This document shows, piece after piece, positions 33,480 to 42,007 of a stretch of 64,000 nucleotides of DNA (position 1 is the first letter of the stretch; each line of letters starts with the position of its first letter). The position numbers and the translations under genes are program-made. The notes beneath the pieces were generated by a model. That model worked only from the letters and a program-made list of their open reading frames with translations. It ran no database searches and was not told the origin of the DNA. This stretch comes from CBDAQA01 sp965198865 (lineage in GTDB: Bacteria; Planctomycetota; Phycisphaerae; Tepidisphaerales; Tepidisphaeraceae). The stretch is from contig CBDAQA010000025.1 in the NCBI GenBank assembly GCA_965198865.1, positions 744,001 through 808,000 of the forward strand, written 5' to 3'.

Positions 33480-33861
33480 GACCCACGCCCGCCAGCGCGT
33501 CGCGCAGCAACTCCAGCACCCGCGGCGTCCCCAGTTCCTTCTTGCCGAACCCCGGCAGGGCCCCCGCCGCCTCGGCCTGGCGCTGGACGTCGTCGTAGTT
33601 GGTGACGAGCATCATCTTCACGCCGGGGAACGTCGGGCGAAGGGCGCGGATCGCCTCGACGCCGGTGTCGGGGTCGTAGCCGTAGCCGAGTTCGCGGTTG
33701 AACAGCACGAGGTCGACGTTGCCCGCCTCGAGGGTTTTGGTCAGTTCCCGCCCGTCGTCGGCCGAGAGGATCTCGACGTCCGGGCTCGCCTTGCGGACCG
33801 TCTGCTTGAGGTAGCTGCTGTCCGGACCACAGTGACCGACGAGGAGGACCTTTTTCGACAT
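33445..33861 (-). CDS. Response-regulator receiver-like protein lacking the phospho-Asp
   Basis: A 138-residue CheY-like single domain: KKVLLVGHCGPDSSYLKQTV opens it, VKMMLVTNYDD is the fourth strand region, and a Lys-Lys pair follows. The residue expected to be the phosphorylated Asp is Asn55 (LVLFNRELG), so normal phosphotransfer is unlikely. It may act as a phosphorylation-independent binding module. The second of two ATGs (33861) is favoured, seven bases after GGGAG. The C-terminal NAEVRMQNAE is encoded by the right arm of the inverted repeat. Confidence 0.7.
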   Translation of the reverse strand: MSKKVLLVGHCGPDSSYLKQTVRKASPDVEILSADDGRELTKTLEAGNVDLVLFNRELGYGYDPDTGVEAIRALRPTFPGVKMMLVTNYDDVQRQAEAAGALPGFGKKELGTPRVLELLRDALAGVGRNAEVRMQNAE

Positions 33862-33958
33862 GACCATACTCCCGAAACAAATGTCGACTACCCAGCCCCG
33901 CCGGGTTTCATCGGTCGACGTCGGATCATAGCCCCACCCCTGCGCGAATAGAATCGCC

Positions 33959-34768
33959 GTGGCCCGCCGGCGTAAACCCCCCAGACCGACGCCCGCCCGT
34001 CGGGCCGCGTTCGCCCGCATCCTCCGCTCGCTGCGGCGGATGTATGGCCCCATGCCCTGGTCGCCCCGCGGCAGTGGCCTCGACGTCTTGGTCGAGGCGA
34101 TGCTCAGCCAGAACACGAACATGACGAACAGCCGGCGCGGCTACCGGCAGTTGCGGCGGGCGTTCCCCACTTGGCCCAAGGTGCTCGCCGCCCCGGTGGA
34201 ACAGGTCCAACGCCAGATCGCCATCTGCGGGCTCGCCCGCCAACGGGCCCGGCGACTCCAGGTGATGCTCGCGCGGATCAAGCACGATCACCCCGGCCGA
34301 CGGGGCAAGCTGTCGATCGATTGGCTCGCCGACGAGACCCCCGAGGTCGCCACCGCCTACCTGCGATCGTTCCACGGCGTCGGCCCCAAGACGGCCGCCT
34401 ACACGCTGCTGTTCGGCTTCAACCAGCCCGTGTTGCCGGTCGACAACGGCATCCTGCGTGTCGCCCGCCGGTTGAAGCTGATCCGCCCGAAAACCCAGGC
34501 CGACGAGGCCGAGCAGACGCTCGCCCCGCTCGTCCCCCGCGGCAGCCACTACCCGGCGCACGTGCTGATGTTCCGCCACGCCAAGGAGCGTTGCCGGCCG
34601 AAGAACCCTAAGTGCGACGAGTGCAAGCTGCTGTCGCTGTGCCCCCATGGCAGACGGCGGATGAAGCATCAACCGCCGGAGGTCGGCGTGGAACTGCTGC
34701 TGCCGAGGCCGAAGCTCCTAGCGCGGTTCGTGTCGTCGGGGATCGCGAAGCACGCGACGGATGAGTGA
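33959..34768 (+). CDS. nth: Endonuclease III-type DNA glycosylase
   Basis: A 269-residue base-excision repair protein of the HhH-GPD superfamily. The helix-hairpin-helix FHGVGPKTAAY contains the catalytic-type Lys144. The essential Asp162 is in LPVDNGILRV. A [4Fe-4S] cluster motif follows with Cys212, 219, 222 and 228 (C-x6-C-x2-C-x5-C). It has an Arg-rich N-terminus and a longer C-terminal tail than classic Nth, so a related subgroup is possible. The start is a GTG at 33959 with TAGAAT five bases upstream, suggesting a leaderless transcript. Confidence 0.88.
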   Translation: MARRRKPPRPTPARRAAFARILRSLRRMYGPMPWSPRGSGLDVLVEAMLSQNTNMTNSRRGYRQLRRAFPTWPKVLAAPVEQVQRQIAICGLARQRARRLQVMLARIKHDHPGRRGKLSIDWLADETPEVATAYLRSFHGVGPKTAAYTLLFGFNQPVLPVDNGILRVARRLKLIRPKTQADEAEQTLAPLVPRGSHYPAHVLMFRHAKERCRPKNPKCDECKLLSLCPHGRRRMKHQPPEVGVELLLPRPKLLARFVSSGIAKHATDE

Positions 34769-34786
34769 GCTTGAACGACCCGGCGA

Positions 34787-36166
34787 TCACCTGAACCCGT
34801 GCGTCACTGGCACCCCGCGAATCACTACCTCCTCGCCCCAGATCGGCGTCAGGTTCGACTTTTCATCCGTGACGTCGACCCCTGGACGAAAGACGACGTC
34901 GACCTGCCCGGCGGCCCCAAGCGAGGCCACCGTGGCACCGTTGGCACCTGCGGTCCGACCGGCCCCGCACGTCATCCATCCGTGAATTGGCAGATCAGGC
35001 ATTCCCGGCGACCGAACGGCGGCCGTGAAAGAGACCCGCACCGGAGGCCGGTCGAATCGAGCTTGGACCACGACAAGGTGATCGTCCTGCTGCGCAACGG
35101 TCACGTCGCGAATCGCCGCCGCAACGGCTGCACGCTGGGCCGGGACGACCACCCGCGGCACTGTCGGCCGGGCGGGGGTAATCGTGAACGGCGTCGACAC
35201 TGGCAGGCTGAACGTCGTCAATCGTTTGCGCGGATCAAGCGGCGCGGTGTCACCATTGGCAAGGATCGCCGCGTCAGCGCTGTCGTACAGATCGACCTGC
35301 AAGACGGTCGACGCCGTGTGCTGACCCAAAGCCAAGGTGCGTGTTCGCGAGCCGTTGACTTCGGGTGATCTGGACGACGTGCCCCACGACGTGCCGCTGA
35401 CTTGGATTCGTGCCCAATGCCCTATCGGCGGCGACTGGGGATCTGATGGCGTCGCCACGTCTTGCCCGTCCACCTGTAGGGGGCCGAAGTCGACGAAAGC
35501 CATGAACGTTGCGGTGTTCCAGAAAGGCCGCGGCAGATCGACCGAAAATAGGATCGGATCGCCCTGCCGCGTCGGGGGAACCTTGATCGTCAACTCACGA
35601 ACGGCCTGCCGCAGGTATGCCGCCCAACGTGGCCGATCAAGGCATCCCGCCGATCGGGCCGTCTCGATGAACGCGCCCCAGCCCGCCGCCGATGGAGCAA
35701 GTGCTGCCCGGGCGGCCAGCGCAGTGTCAGCGATGGCCGCCGTCTGCGCGGCCGACAAGCGACCGGTCTGCGCGCGGGCCGTCAGTTCAGCCAGCGCGAT
35801 GGTCTGCGCCGGCGATACCCCATTGAGGTCCCATCGCAACCACCACACCGGCTTGTAGGGCGTCACATCAACGTGCCGTGCCTGAACCCACCCACCCAGG
35901 ATCAGCGTACCGATCGAAGGAACGGCCAGCACGATCCCAAGGCAAACCAACCCACGCCGGCGGACCCGGTGGCCGAGCTGGATGGCCTTCGGGGCCGTCA
36001 GGTCGGACCCGCACTCGCCGCACTGCGTCGTGTCGGCCGATTTCCCTGTCAGGTCGTACCCGCACCGCCGGCACAGCGGGTGGTCATCGATGCGCTGCCC
36101 GCGAAGGCCGGCGACGAAAAGCACGCCTGCGACCAACAACGCGACGGTGGCGGATACGATGAACAC
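34787..36166 (-). CDS. Membrane protein with N-terminal zinc ribbon
   Basis: A 459-residue protein of unknown function. A first membrane helix (about 2-20) is followed by a rubredoxin-like zinc ribbon: CRRCGYDL (Cys32, Cys35) and CGECG (Cys49, Cys52). A second helix (about 72-92) follows, and then a long extracytoplasmic region with alternating strands. The CRRCGYDL ribbon next to a membrane helix recurs in planctomycete membrane proteins. The start is a GTG at 36166. It is convergent with the nth gene. Confidence 0.65.
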   Translation of the reverse strand: MFIVSATVALLVAGVLFVAGLRGQRIDDHPLCRRCGYDLTGKSADTTQCGECGSDLTAPKAIQLGHRVRRRGLVCLGIVLAVPSIGTLILGGWVQARHVDVTPYKPVWWLRWDLNGVSPAQTIALAELTARAQTGRLSAAQTAAIADTALAARAALAPSAAGWGAFIETARSAGCLDRPRWAAYLRQAVRELTIKVPPTRQGDPILFSVDLPRPFWNTATFMAFVDFGPLQVDGQDVATPSDPQSPPIGHWARIQVSGTSWGTSSRSPEVNGSRTRTLALGQHTASTVLQVDLYDSADAAILANGDTAPLDPRKRLTTFSLPVSTPFTITPARPTVPRVVVPAQRAAVAAAIRDVTVAQQDDHLVVVQARFDRPPVRVSFTAAVRSPGMPDLPIHGWMTCGAGRTAGANGATVASLGAAGQVDVVFRPGVDVTDEKSNLTPIWGEEVVIRGVPVTHGFR

Positions 36167-36200
36167 GTGACGCCCCGTATTCTACCGCAACCCGCCTTGG

Positions 36201-36473
36201 TTACCCAACCTTCTTCAGCGGGCTCAACCCCCAGAAGTCGACGACGATCGCCCGGCCGGGGCCGGGGTCGACCTTGTACAGGATCACGTCGCCGCCGCGG
36301 CCGTCGGCGAGGACGAGCTTGGCCTTGCCGACCTCGGCCCGGCGGCCCTTGGGGAGGGTGAACCGGCCGGACCAATCGTTGGGGGTCGGGAAGTGGGACG
36401 TGTAGAGCTGAACGGTGACCTCATCGGTCTGCCGGTCGGTGCCGCGGACGAACTTGGCGGTTTCGGTTTGCAC
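36201..36473 (-). CDS. Small hypothetical protein
   Basis: A 90-residue protein without recognised family, rich in charged residues. Strand-like stretches are EVTVQLYTSHFPTP, AKLVLADG and AIVVDFWG. The start is the GTG at 36473 with AGGAG seven bases upstream; the open frame continues upstream across the aminotransferase gene, but that is shadow. It is read divergently from the aminotransferase. Confidence 0.55.
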   Translation of the reverse strand: MQTETAKFVRGTDRQTDEVTVQLYTSHFPTPNDWSGRFTLPKGRRAEVGKAKLVLADGRGGDVILYKVDPGPGRAIVVDFWGLSPLKKVG

Positions 36474-36640
36474 GGTCGTTCTCCTGGTTCGGACCTGGCG
36501 TCCGGGAATTTCATGCCCGGACTGGCCGTCCATCGGCAATCGGCGGTCCACATCGCGAACCCAAACGTCGGCGCGGGGGAAAGTGACGAGGCGAAGGGAA
36601 CATTTGGCATGCGGTGCCCTTTCGCTCTGGTGGTCGGCCG

Positions 36641-36646
36641 TATAAT
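36641..36646 (+). promoter_or_regulatory. Consensus -10 box of the aminotransferase gene
   Basis: TATAAT 20 bases before the ATG, with GGAG between them. No good -35 hexamer is visible at the right spacing. Confidence 0.4.
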
Positions 36647-36666
36647 GGTCCGATAGTGGAGACATT

Positions 36667-38097
36667 ATGGACGGACTGACGCTGAACCCCGGGGTCGTGG
36701 CCCCGAGCGGGATACATACGGACTTCGGCAACTGGCTGCGGCAGCAACAGGGCCGCGCGTTCGACCTCCACGACAAGCACGTCAACCCCGCGTTCGTGAA
36801 GATGCTGCGGACGATCGGGTTCGACAAGAAGTACGTCCGCGGCGAGGGGGCGTACCTGTGGGACGCCGACGGCAACAAGTACCTGGACCTGCTGACCGGG
36901 TGGGGCGTGTTCGCGCTGGGTCGCAACCACCCCAAGGTGAAGGCGATCATGCAGCAACTGCTGGATGAGAACCTGCCCAACCTGGTGAGGATGGACTGCA
37001 GCCTGCTGAGCGGGCTGGTGGCGGAGAAGCTGACGTCGCACACGACGGATGGGCTGAGCCGGGTCTTCTTCTGCAACAGTGGCACCGAGGCGGTCGAGAC
37101 GGCGCTGAAGTTCGCCCGCGCCACCACCGGTCGGCAGGACGTGATCTACTGCGACCACGCGTTCCACGGCCTGACCGGCGGGAGCCTGGCCGTGAACGGG
37201 GCCGACTTCTTCCGCGAGCGGTTCGGCGAGATGACGCCGGGCACGCGGGAGATCCCTTTCAACGACCTGGCGGCATTGGAGCAGGCGCTGTCGACTCGCA
37301 AGGCGGCCGCCTTCATCGTCGAGCCGGTGCAGGGCAAGAGCTGCGAGGTGGTGCACGACGGCTACTTGGCCGAGGCGCAGCGGCTGTGCAACAAGTACGG
37401 CAGCCTGCTGATCTGCGACGAGGTGCAGTGCGGGCTGGGTCGGACCGGCAAGTGGTTCACGTTCCAGCACTGGGACAACGTCGAGCCGGACATCGTCTGC
37501 GTGGCCAAGGCTCTCAGCGGCGGCATGGTGCCGGTCGGGGCGGTCATCACCAAGCCCAGGATCATGGACGCCGTCTTCAGCTCCATGGAGCGGTGCGTCG
37601 TCCACAGCAACACGTTCGGCCAGAACGACCTGGCCATGGCGGCCGCCCTGGCCAGCCTGTACGTGATCGAGGAGGACAAGCTGGTCCAGCATGCCGCTGA
37701 GCTGGGCGACTACGCTATGACCAAGCTGCGCGAGATCGGCAAGGACTGCCCGTTCGTCAGCGCCGTCCGCGGCCGTGGGCTGATGTTCGGCATCGACTTC
37801 GCCCGGCCCAAGGACAGCTTCAAGCTGAAGATGGCCTGGGACATGCTGCACAAGATGAACTTCGGCGTGTTCGGGCAGATGATCATCATCCCGCTGCTGC
37901 AGGACCACCGCATCCTGACCCAGGTGGCCGGCTACCACACCGAGGTGATCAAGTTCCTCCCGCCGATGGTGTCGACCCAGGCCGACATGGACTGGTTCCT
38001 GTCGGCCATGCAGAAGACGCTCGGCGACACGACCCAGGTGCCCGGCACGGCGTGGAACACCGTCATCGGGCTGGCCAAGCGGGCGATGACGGCGTGA
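36667..38097 (+). CDS. Class-III PLP aminotransferase (ornithine/acetylornithine-type)
   Basis: A 476-residue fold-type I aminotransferase. Landmarks: NSGTEAVETALK (137-148) for cofactor phosphate binding, DEVQCGLGRTGK (251-262) with the Asp that holds the pyridine nitrogen, and the Schiff-base lysine K281 in VAKALSGG. The N-terminus is longer than in ArgD. Class-III enzymes act on omega-amino groups (ornithine, acetylornithine, diamines, GABA); the substrate cannot be fixed here, and no arginine or polyamine genes flank it. GGAG six bases upstream supports the ATG. Confidence 0.88.
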   Translation: MDGLTLNPGVVAPSGIHTDFGNWLRQQQGRAFDLHDKHVNPAFVKMLRTIGFDKKYVRGEGAYLWDADGNKYLDLLTGWGVFALGRNHPKVKAIMQQLLDENLPNLVRMDCSLLSGLVAEKLTSHTTDGLSRVFFCNSGTEAVETALKFARATTGRQDVIYCDHAFHGLTGGSLAVNGADFFRERFGEMTPGTREIPFNDLAALEQALSTRKAAAFIVEPVQGKSCEVVHDGYLAEAQRLCNKYGSLLICDEVQCGLGRTGKWFTFQHWDNVEPDIVCVAKALSGGMVPVGAVITKPRIMDAVFSSMERCVVHSNTFGQNDLAMAAALASLYVIEEDKLVQHAAELGDYAMTKLREIGKDCPFVSAVRGRGLMFGIDFARPKDSFKLKMAWDMLHKMNFGVFGQMIIIPLLQDHRILTQVAGYHTEVIKFLPPMVSTQADMDWFLSAMQKTLGDTTQVPGTAWNTVIGLAKRAMTA

Positions 38098-38109
38098 GGG
38101 ATCGCGGCC

Positions 38110-38358
38110 TCAATGTGAGTAGAACGCCTCGTCGGCAATGCCGTCGGTCTCTGTAAGGCGGAGCCGCTCGCGAAGGCCCTTCACGTATCGCCGGGCGATG
38201 GTCCGATCATGCGTGGGGACCGGGTAGGAGAACGTGCCGTCTTCGACGGTCCTGAAGAACATGGTGTGAGACCCCTTGCCTCGGGACGGGTCCTCCCATC
38301 CGCCGTAATGAGATACGGAGCGCCGCAGGTCGCGGAAGCTCATCGCCCGGTCGGCCAT
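38110..38358 (-). CDS. hicA: HicA-like toxin
   Basis: An 82-residue protein of the HicA mRNA-interferase type. The expected small dsRNA-binding-like pattern is visible: FRDLRRSVSHYGGW, then GKGSHTMFFR with the catalytic-type His31, then YPVPTHDRTIARRYVKGL. HicA toxins cleave mRNA and are held by HicB. Here the gene points away from its likely partner at 38406, with only 47 bases between the starts. The more usual arrangement is a co-directional operon. Confidence in family is good, activity unknown. Confidence 0.75.
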   Translation of the reverse strand: MADRAMSFRDLRRSVSHYGGWEDPSRGKGSHTMFFRTVEDGTFSYPVPTHDRTIARRYVKGLRERLRLTETDGIADEAFYSH

Positions 38359-38405
38359 TTCGTCGTCACCGCCCTTCGCTTACGATCACCTGGGACCGGC
38401 AGGCC

Positions 38406-38735
38406 ATGCGTAACCTACACATGCCCATTCGAGTTGTCCTCTACCGCGATGATGGCGCCTGGGTGGCGCACTGCCTCGAGTTCGACCTGATGGGCGACGG
38501 CGAGACGAAGACGCAGGCATTGGCCAACCTTAGCGACGCGATCTCCGCGCAGGTGCAGGCGTCGCTAGAACTCGACAACCCGGACAACCTGTTCCACCCA
38601 GCCGACGGCAGGCTGTTCGCCATGTTTGCCGCTGGCCGCAGCGTCGCCGAGGGCGATCTGCGACTCAAACTCGGATCGATCACGATCGACGAGACCGCCA
38701 CGCGCGAGTACGACGCCGCTCTGGTGCCTGCCTGA
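38406..38735 (+). CDS. hicB: HicB-like antitoxin
   Basis: A 109-residue protein. The N-terminal half, IRVVLYRDDGAWVAHCLEFD with GETKTQALANLSDAI, matches the partial RNase H-like fold of HicB antitoxins. The C-terminal half has no clear HTH or ribbon-helix-helix. The first ATG (38406) has GGCAGG upstream; a second ATG at 38421 would trim five residues. It is read divergently from the HicA-like gene. A -10-like TACGAT lies at 38381-38386, so the shared gap probably carries both promoters. Confidence 0.7.
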   Translation: MRNLHMPIRVVLYRDDGAWVAHCLEFDLMGDGETKTQALANLSDAISAQVQASLELDNPDNLFHPADGRLFAMFAAGRSVAEGDLRLKLGSITIDETATREYDAALVPA

Positions 38736-38773
38736 CTCAACTCTGATCTGCGAACGGATTCGGACCTTCACCA

Positions 38774-41626
38774 ATGCCCCGCTCCCGCCGCACCTCCGGC
38801 ATCAACCATCGCCTGATCGCCTTCGTCTTCCTCGTCGTGCGCCATCCCCGCCGAACGCTGGCGCTGGCGCTGCTCGGCGTCGGCGTCGCCGCCGCCCTGG
38901 CGTGGTTCCGGCTCGACGTCTCGACCGACCAGGACCAGCTGTTCTCCACCAGCGTCCCGTTCTTCCGCGACTACGTCGGCTTCACCAAGGCGTTCCCCGA
39001 GAACCAGGCCGGCTTCGCGATCATCCAGGAGCGTGACGCCGCCCGCCCCCCCACCGCCGACCGCTGGATGGCCGTCGCCGACGCCGTCGCCGCCCGGCTG
39101 GCCGCCGACCACGAGAACGTCCACATCGTCGAGGGGCACGTCTCGGTCGACGCGATCGGCCCGCAGGGGCTGCTGTTCTCCGACGATCCCAACGAGGTGC
39201 AGAAGCGGTCGAAGCAGGTCCGCGAGCAGCTGATCGAGCTGGCCCAGCGCTGGGGCGAGAAGCCCGGGTTCGGCTACGGCACGCTCGGCCCGTCACCGCT
39301 CCAGCGGTTCGTGGCCGGCGTCGCCCTCGCGCCGGCCGACAAGCTCGACGTCCAGCTCGCGCAGTTCTTCGACCTGCTCGCCCGGTCCTGGGTCAAGGCA
39401 ATCGATGACCCGCACCGACCGGTCACCGTCGGCGACCAGGTGCCCGACCTCGCCAGCCTTGAGGCCAGCACGCCGCGCGAGAAGGGGTACGCCTACATCC
39501 CCGACCCCGACAATGCCGGCCGGCACCTGCTGCTGGTCAAGTTCTTCGAGCGGGAGAAGCTCACCAGCAAGGACGGCCTCGTGAAGGTGATCGCCGGCAT
39601 CCGCGCCGACATCGCCGAGGCGGGCAAGCCGTTCGACCGGGAGTTCACCATCGGCCTGTCGGGCCGCCCCGCCCTCGACGCCGACGAGTTGGAGACGACC
39701 GACCGCGATAGCCGCCGGGCCGAGATCGTCTCGCTGTCGGCCGTCTTCCTCGGGCTGGTCCTGTTCCTCCGCTCGGTCTGGCTCGCCGTCGTCGCCGAGC
39801 TGGCCCTGCTGATCGGCATCGCCTGGACGTTCGGCTGGGCGACGGCCTCCACGGCCGCCTACAACCTCGCGCCGCGCGGCGACCTGAACCTGCTGTCGAT
39901 GGTCTTCCTGATCGCCCTGATCGGCATCGGCATGGACTACCTGATCCAGATCCTGACGCGCTACCGGCAGGAGGCCGTCCGGCACGGCCCAGCCGACACG
40001 CGGCGGGACGCAAAATCGATCTGGGCCGGCGTGTTCAAGCACGTCGCCGCCCCGATCAACACCGCCTGCCTCGGCGCCGCCGGGGCGTTCCTGGTCTCGG
40101 TGTTCACCCCCTTCCGCGGCGCCGCCGAGCTCGGCCTGATCGCCGGCGGTGGCCTGCTGCTGTGCCTGGCCACCGGCTACGTCGTCTTGCCCGCCCTGCT
40201 GACGATCTTCCCGGCGCGGATCCAGGCGACGCCGTCCGAACGGGACGGTGCCGTGAGCCATGTTGACGTCGAGCCCACTGACGCCGCCGCGCCGCAGCAA
40301 CGGAAGTTCAACCGCTGGCTGATCCTCCCGATCGCCTGGGGCGTCCTCCTGATCGCCGGCATCCCCTTCATGCGCCGCACGGCGTTCAACCCCGGCCTCA
40401 TCACCCTCCAGGCCCAGAACCTCGAGTCGGTCCAGCTGATCCACAAGCTGCCGACCTGGTTCGAGGTCGAGCTGTCGAAGGACGTCACCGTCCTCCGCCA
40501 GGTGAAGCGGGCGGTCGAATTGCTGCCCACCGTCGACCACACCGAGAGCGTCATCACCGCGCTCGACAACTACGACTGGCTCAAGGCCAACCCCCTGCCC
40601 GACGTCCACTGGGTCGACCCCGCCGCGGTGGCCGACAACGACCTGCCCGGCATCGCCGACCGCGCCGCCGCCCTGGCCGGCCGGTTCGCGACGATCGGCG
40701 GCGACCCGTTCGCCAAGGCGGCCGGGTCGCTGCGCCTCTTCGAGTCCCGCCTCCGCGCCGCCACCAAGGCCGGCGGCGCGGTCGACGACCTCGCCGCCCA
40801 ACGGCTCACGCTCTGGCAGATCGCGTTCGTCAACGAGCTCAAGGGCCTGCTCGCCCCCTTCTACCCCAGCCCGCCCGACGTGAACGCGCTCCCCGAGACG
40901 GTCCGCGGCCACCTGCTCGGCCTCGACGGGCGGTACGCGCTCTACATCCTCCCCAAGAAGGACTGCTGGCCGCAGGCCAACCTCGCCGAGTTCGTCACCT
41001 CGGTCGAGTCGGCCGTGAGCACGTTGAACAAGGACGGCGGCCAGATCCCCCCCGTCACCGGCGTCGCCGGCGACGTGTTCCACTCGACCGATCAGACCCA
41101 CGCCGCCTTCAAGGACGCCACCTGCTACGCCCTGGCGCTGATCTTCCTGCTCGTCTACCTCGACCTGCGCGACATCCGCCAGACGCTGCTCGCCATCAGC
41201 GTGCTCGCCCTCGGCCTGCCCATGCTGGTCGCCGTCATGGGCCTGCTGCACATCGACTGGAACTTCGCCAACTTCTTCGGCCTGCCGATCCTGATCGGCG
41301 CCGGCCACGAGTACGGCGTGTTCATGGTCCACCGCTACAACGAGGCCTGCCGCGACCCCCACCGCCCCTGGCGCCGATGGGACGTCTCCGACCGCGCACT
41401 GCTGCTCTGCGGCTACGTCACCAGCATCAGCTTCGGCTTCTTCTGGCTCTTCGGACACCACCTCGGCCTCAAGTCGCTCGGCCTGGTGATGGCCCTCGGC
41501 ATCGCCTGCATCTACCTCGCCACCCTCTGCGTCCTCCGCCCCCTCCTGCTGTGGAGACTCGCCCGGGGCGGCGACGGCTGCGCGGCCCCCCGTACCGCGT
41601 CGCGCGAACCGGTCGCCGTGCCGTGA
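38774..41626 (+). CDS. RND/MMPL-family exporter (HpnN-like)
   Basis: A 950-residue membrane protein with the RND layout in one chain. After helix 1 (about 27-45) come a large periplasmic loop (about 50-310), helices around 315-480 with GIGMDYLIQILTRYRQEA in the fourth-helix region, a second periplasmic loop (about 545-780), and five closing helices with GAGHEYGVFMVHRYNEA. The paired GxGxDY/GAGHEYG motifs are the proton-relay helices of MMPL/HpnN-type lipid exporters, where HpnN moves hopanoids. No hopanoid genes are nearby, so the cargo is uncertain. Confidence 0.82.
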   Translation: MPRSRRTSGINHRLIAFVFLVVRHPRRTLALALLGVGVAAALAWFRLDVSTDQDQLFSTSVPFFRDYVGFTKAFPENQAGFAIIQERDAARPPTADRWMAVADAVAARLAADHENVHIVEGHVSVDAIGPQGLLFSDDPNEVQKRSKQVREQLIELAQRWGEKPGFGYGTLGPSPLQRFVAGVALAPADKLDVQLAQFFDLLARSWVKAIDDPHRPVTVGDQVPDLASLEASTPREKGYAYIPDPDNAGRHLLLVKFFEREKLTSKDGLVKVIAGIRADIAEAGKPFDREFTIGLSGRPALDADELETTDRDSRRAEIVSLSAVFLGLVLFLRSVWLAVVAELALLIGIAWTFGWATASTAAYNLAPRGDLNLLSMVFLIALIGIGMDYLIQILTRYRQEAVRHGPADTRRDAKSIWAGVFKHVAAPINTACLGAAGAFLVSVFTPFRGAAELGLIAGGGLLLCLATGYVVLPALLTIFPARIQATPSERDGAVSHVDVEPTDAAAPQQRKFNRWLILPIAWGVLLIAGIPFMRRTAFNPGLITLQAQNLESVQLIHKLPTWFEVELSKDVTVLRQVKRAVELLPTVDHTESVITALDNYDWLKANPLPDVHWVDPAAVADNDLPGIADRAAALAGRFATIGGDPFAKAAGSLRLFESRLRAATKAGGAVDDLAAQRLTLWQIAFVNELKGLLAPFYPSPPDVNALPETVRGHLLGLDGRYALYILPKKDCWPQANLAEFVTSVESAVSTLNKDGGQIPPVTGVAGDVFHSTDQTHAAFKDATCYALALIFLLVYLDLRDIRQTLLAISVLALGLPMLVAVMGLLHIDWNFANFFGLPILIGAGHEYGVFMVHRYNEACRDPHRPWRRWDVSDRALLLCGYVTSISFGFFWLFGHHLGLKSLGLVMALGIACIYLATLCVLRPLLLWRLARGGDGCAAPRTASREPVAVP

Positions 41627-42007
41627 CCCGACGCTGAACCGTCCCGCCCGCGAGTGGGGGCCGGCTTTGTTGGCATGCGGGGGGAACAGCGCCGGGCCGC
41701 GTCGTGTAGCGCTGCGTCGTGCCAACATTTCTGGCTACGCCCAGCGAGTCCAGGGCGATCGCATCTTCGCCGCTCCATCTACCAACCGAGTGCAGGACCG
41801 CTGATCAGTTCGGTTCCGAGGCGGTCGCGTGAAGCGGACTGAACAGGGACCAGGATGCGTCAAATACATGGAGGCCCGAAGATGCGATCGCCCTGCCAGC
41901 GAGTCCCGGACGGACGCCCGCTGCTTGAGCGGCCACCGGCCGACCCATACAATCCGGCTCCGTGTTTTCCTGACGCCGCCGCCGATCCAACTGGACACCC
42001 GCCACAC
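41627..42007. other. 381-base gap with an inverted repeat, no gene seen
   Basis: A perfect 19-bp inverted repeat (41751-41769 with 41877-41895) is flanked by the same 11-mer CCAGCGAGTCC in direct orientation at 41741-41751 and 41896-41906. The 107 bases between the arms are not convincingly coding. It could be a decayed mobile element or a regulatory structure ahead of the helicase gene. Confidence 0.55.
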
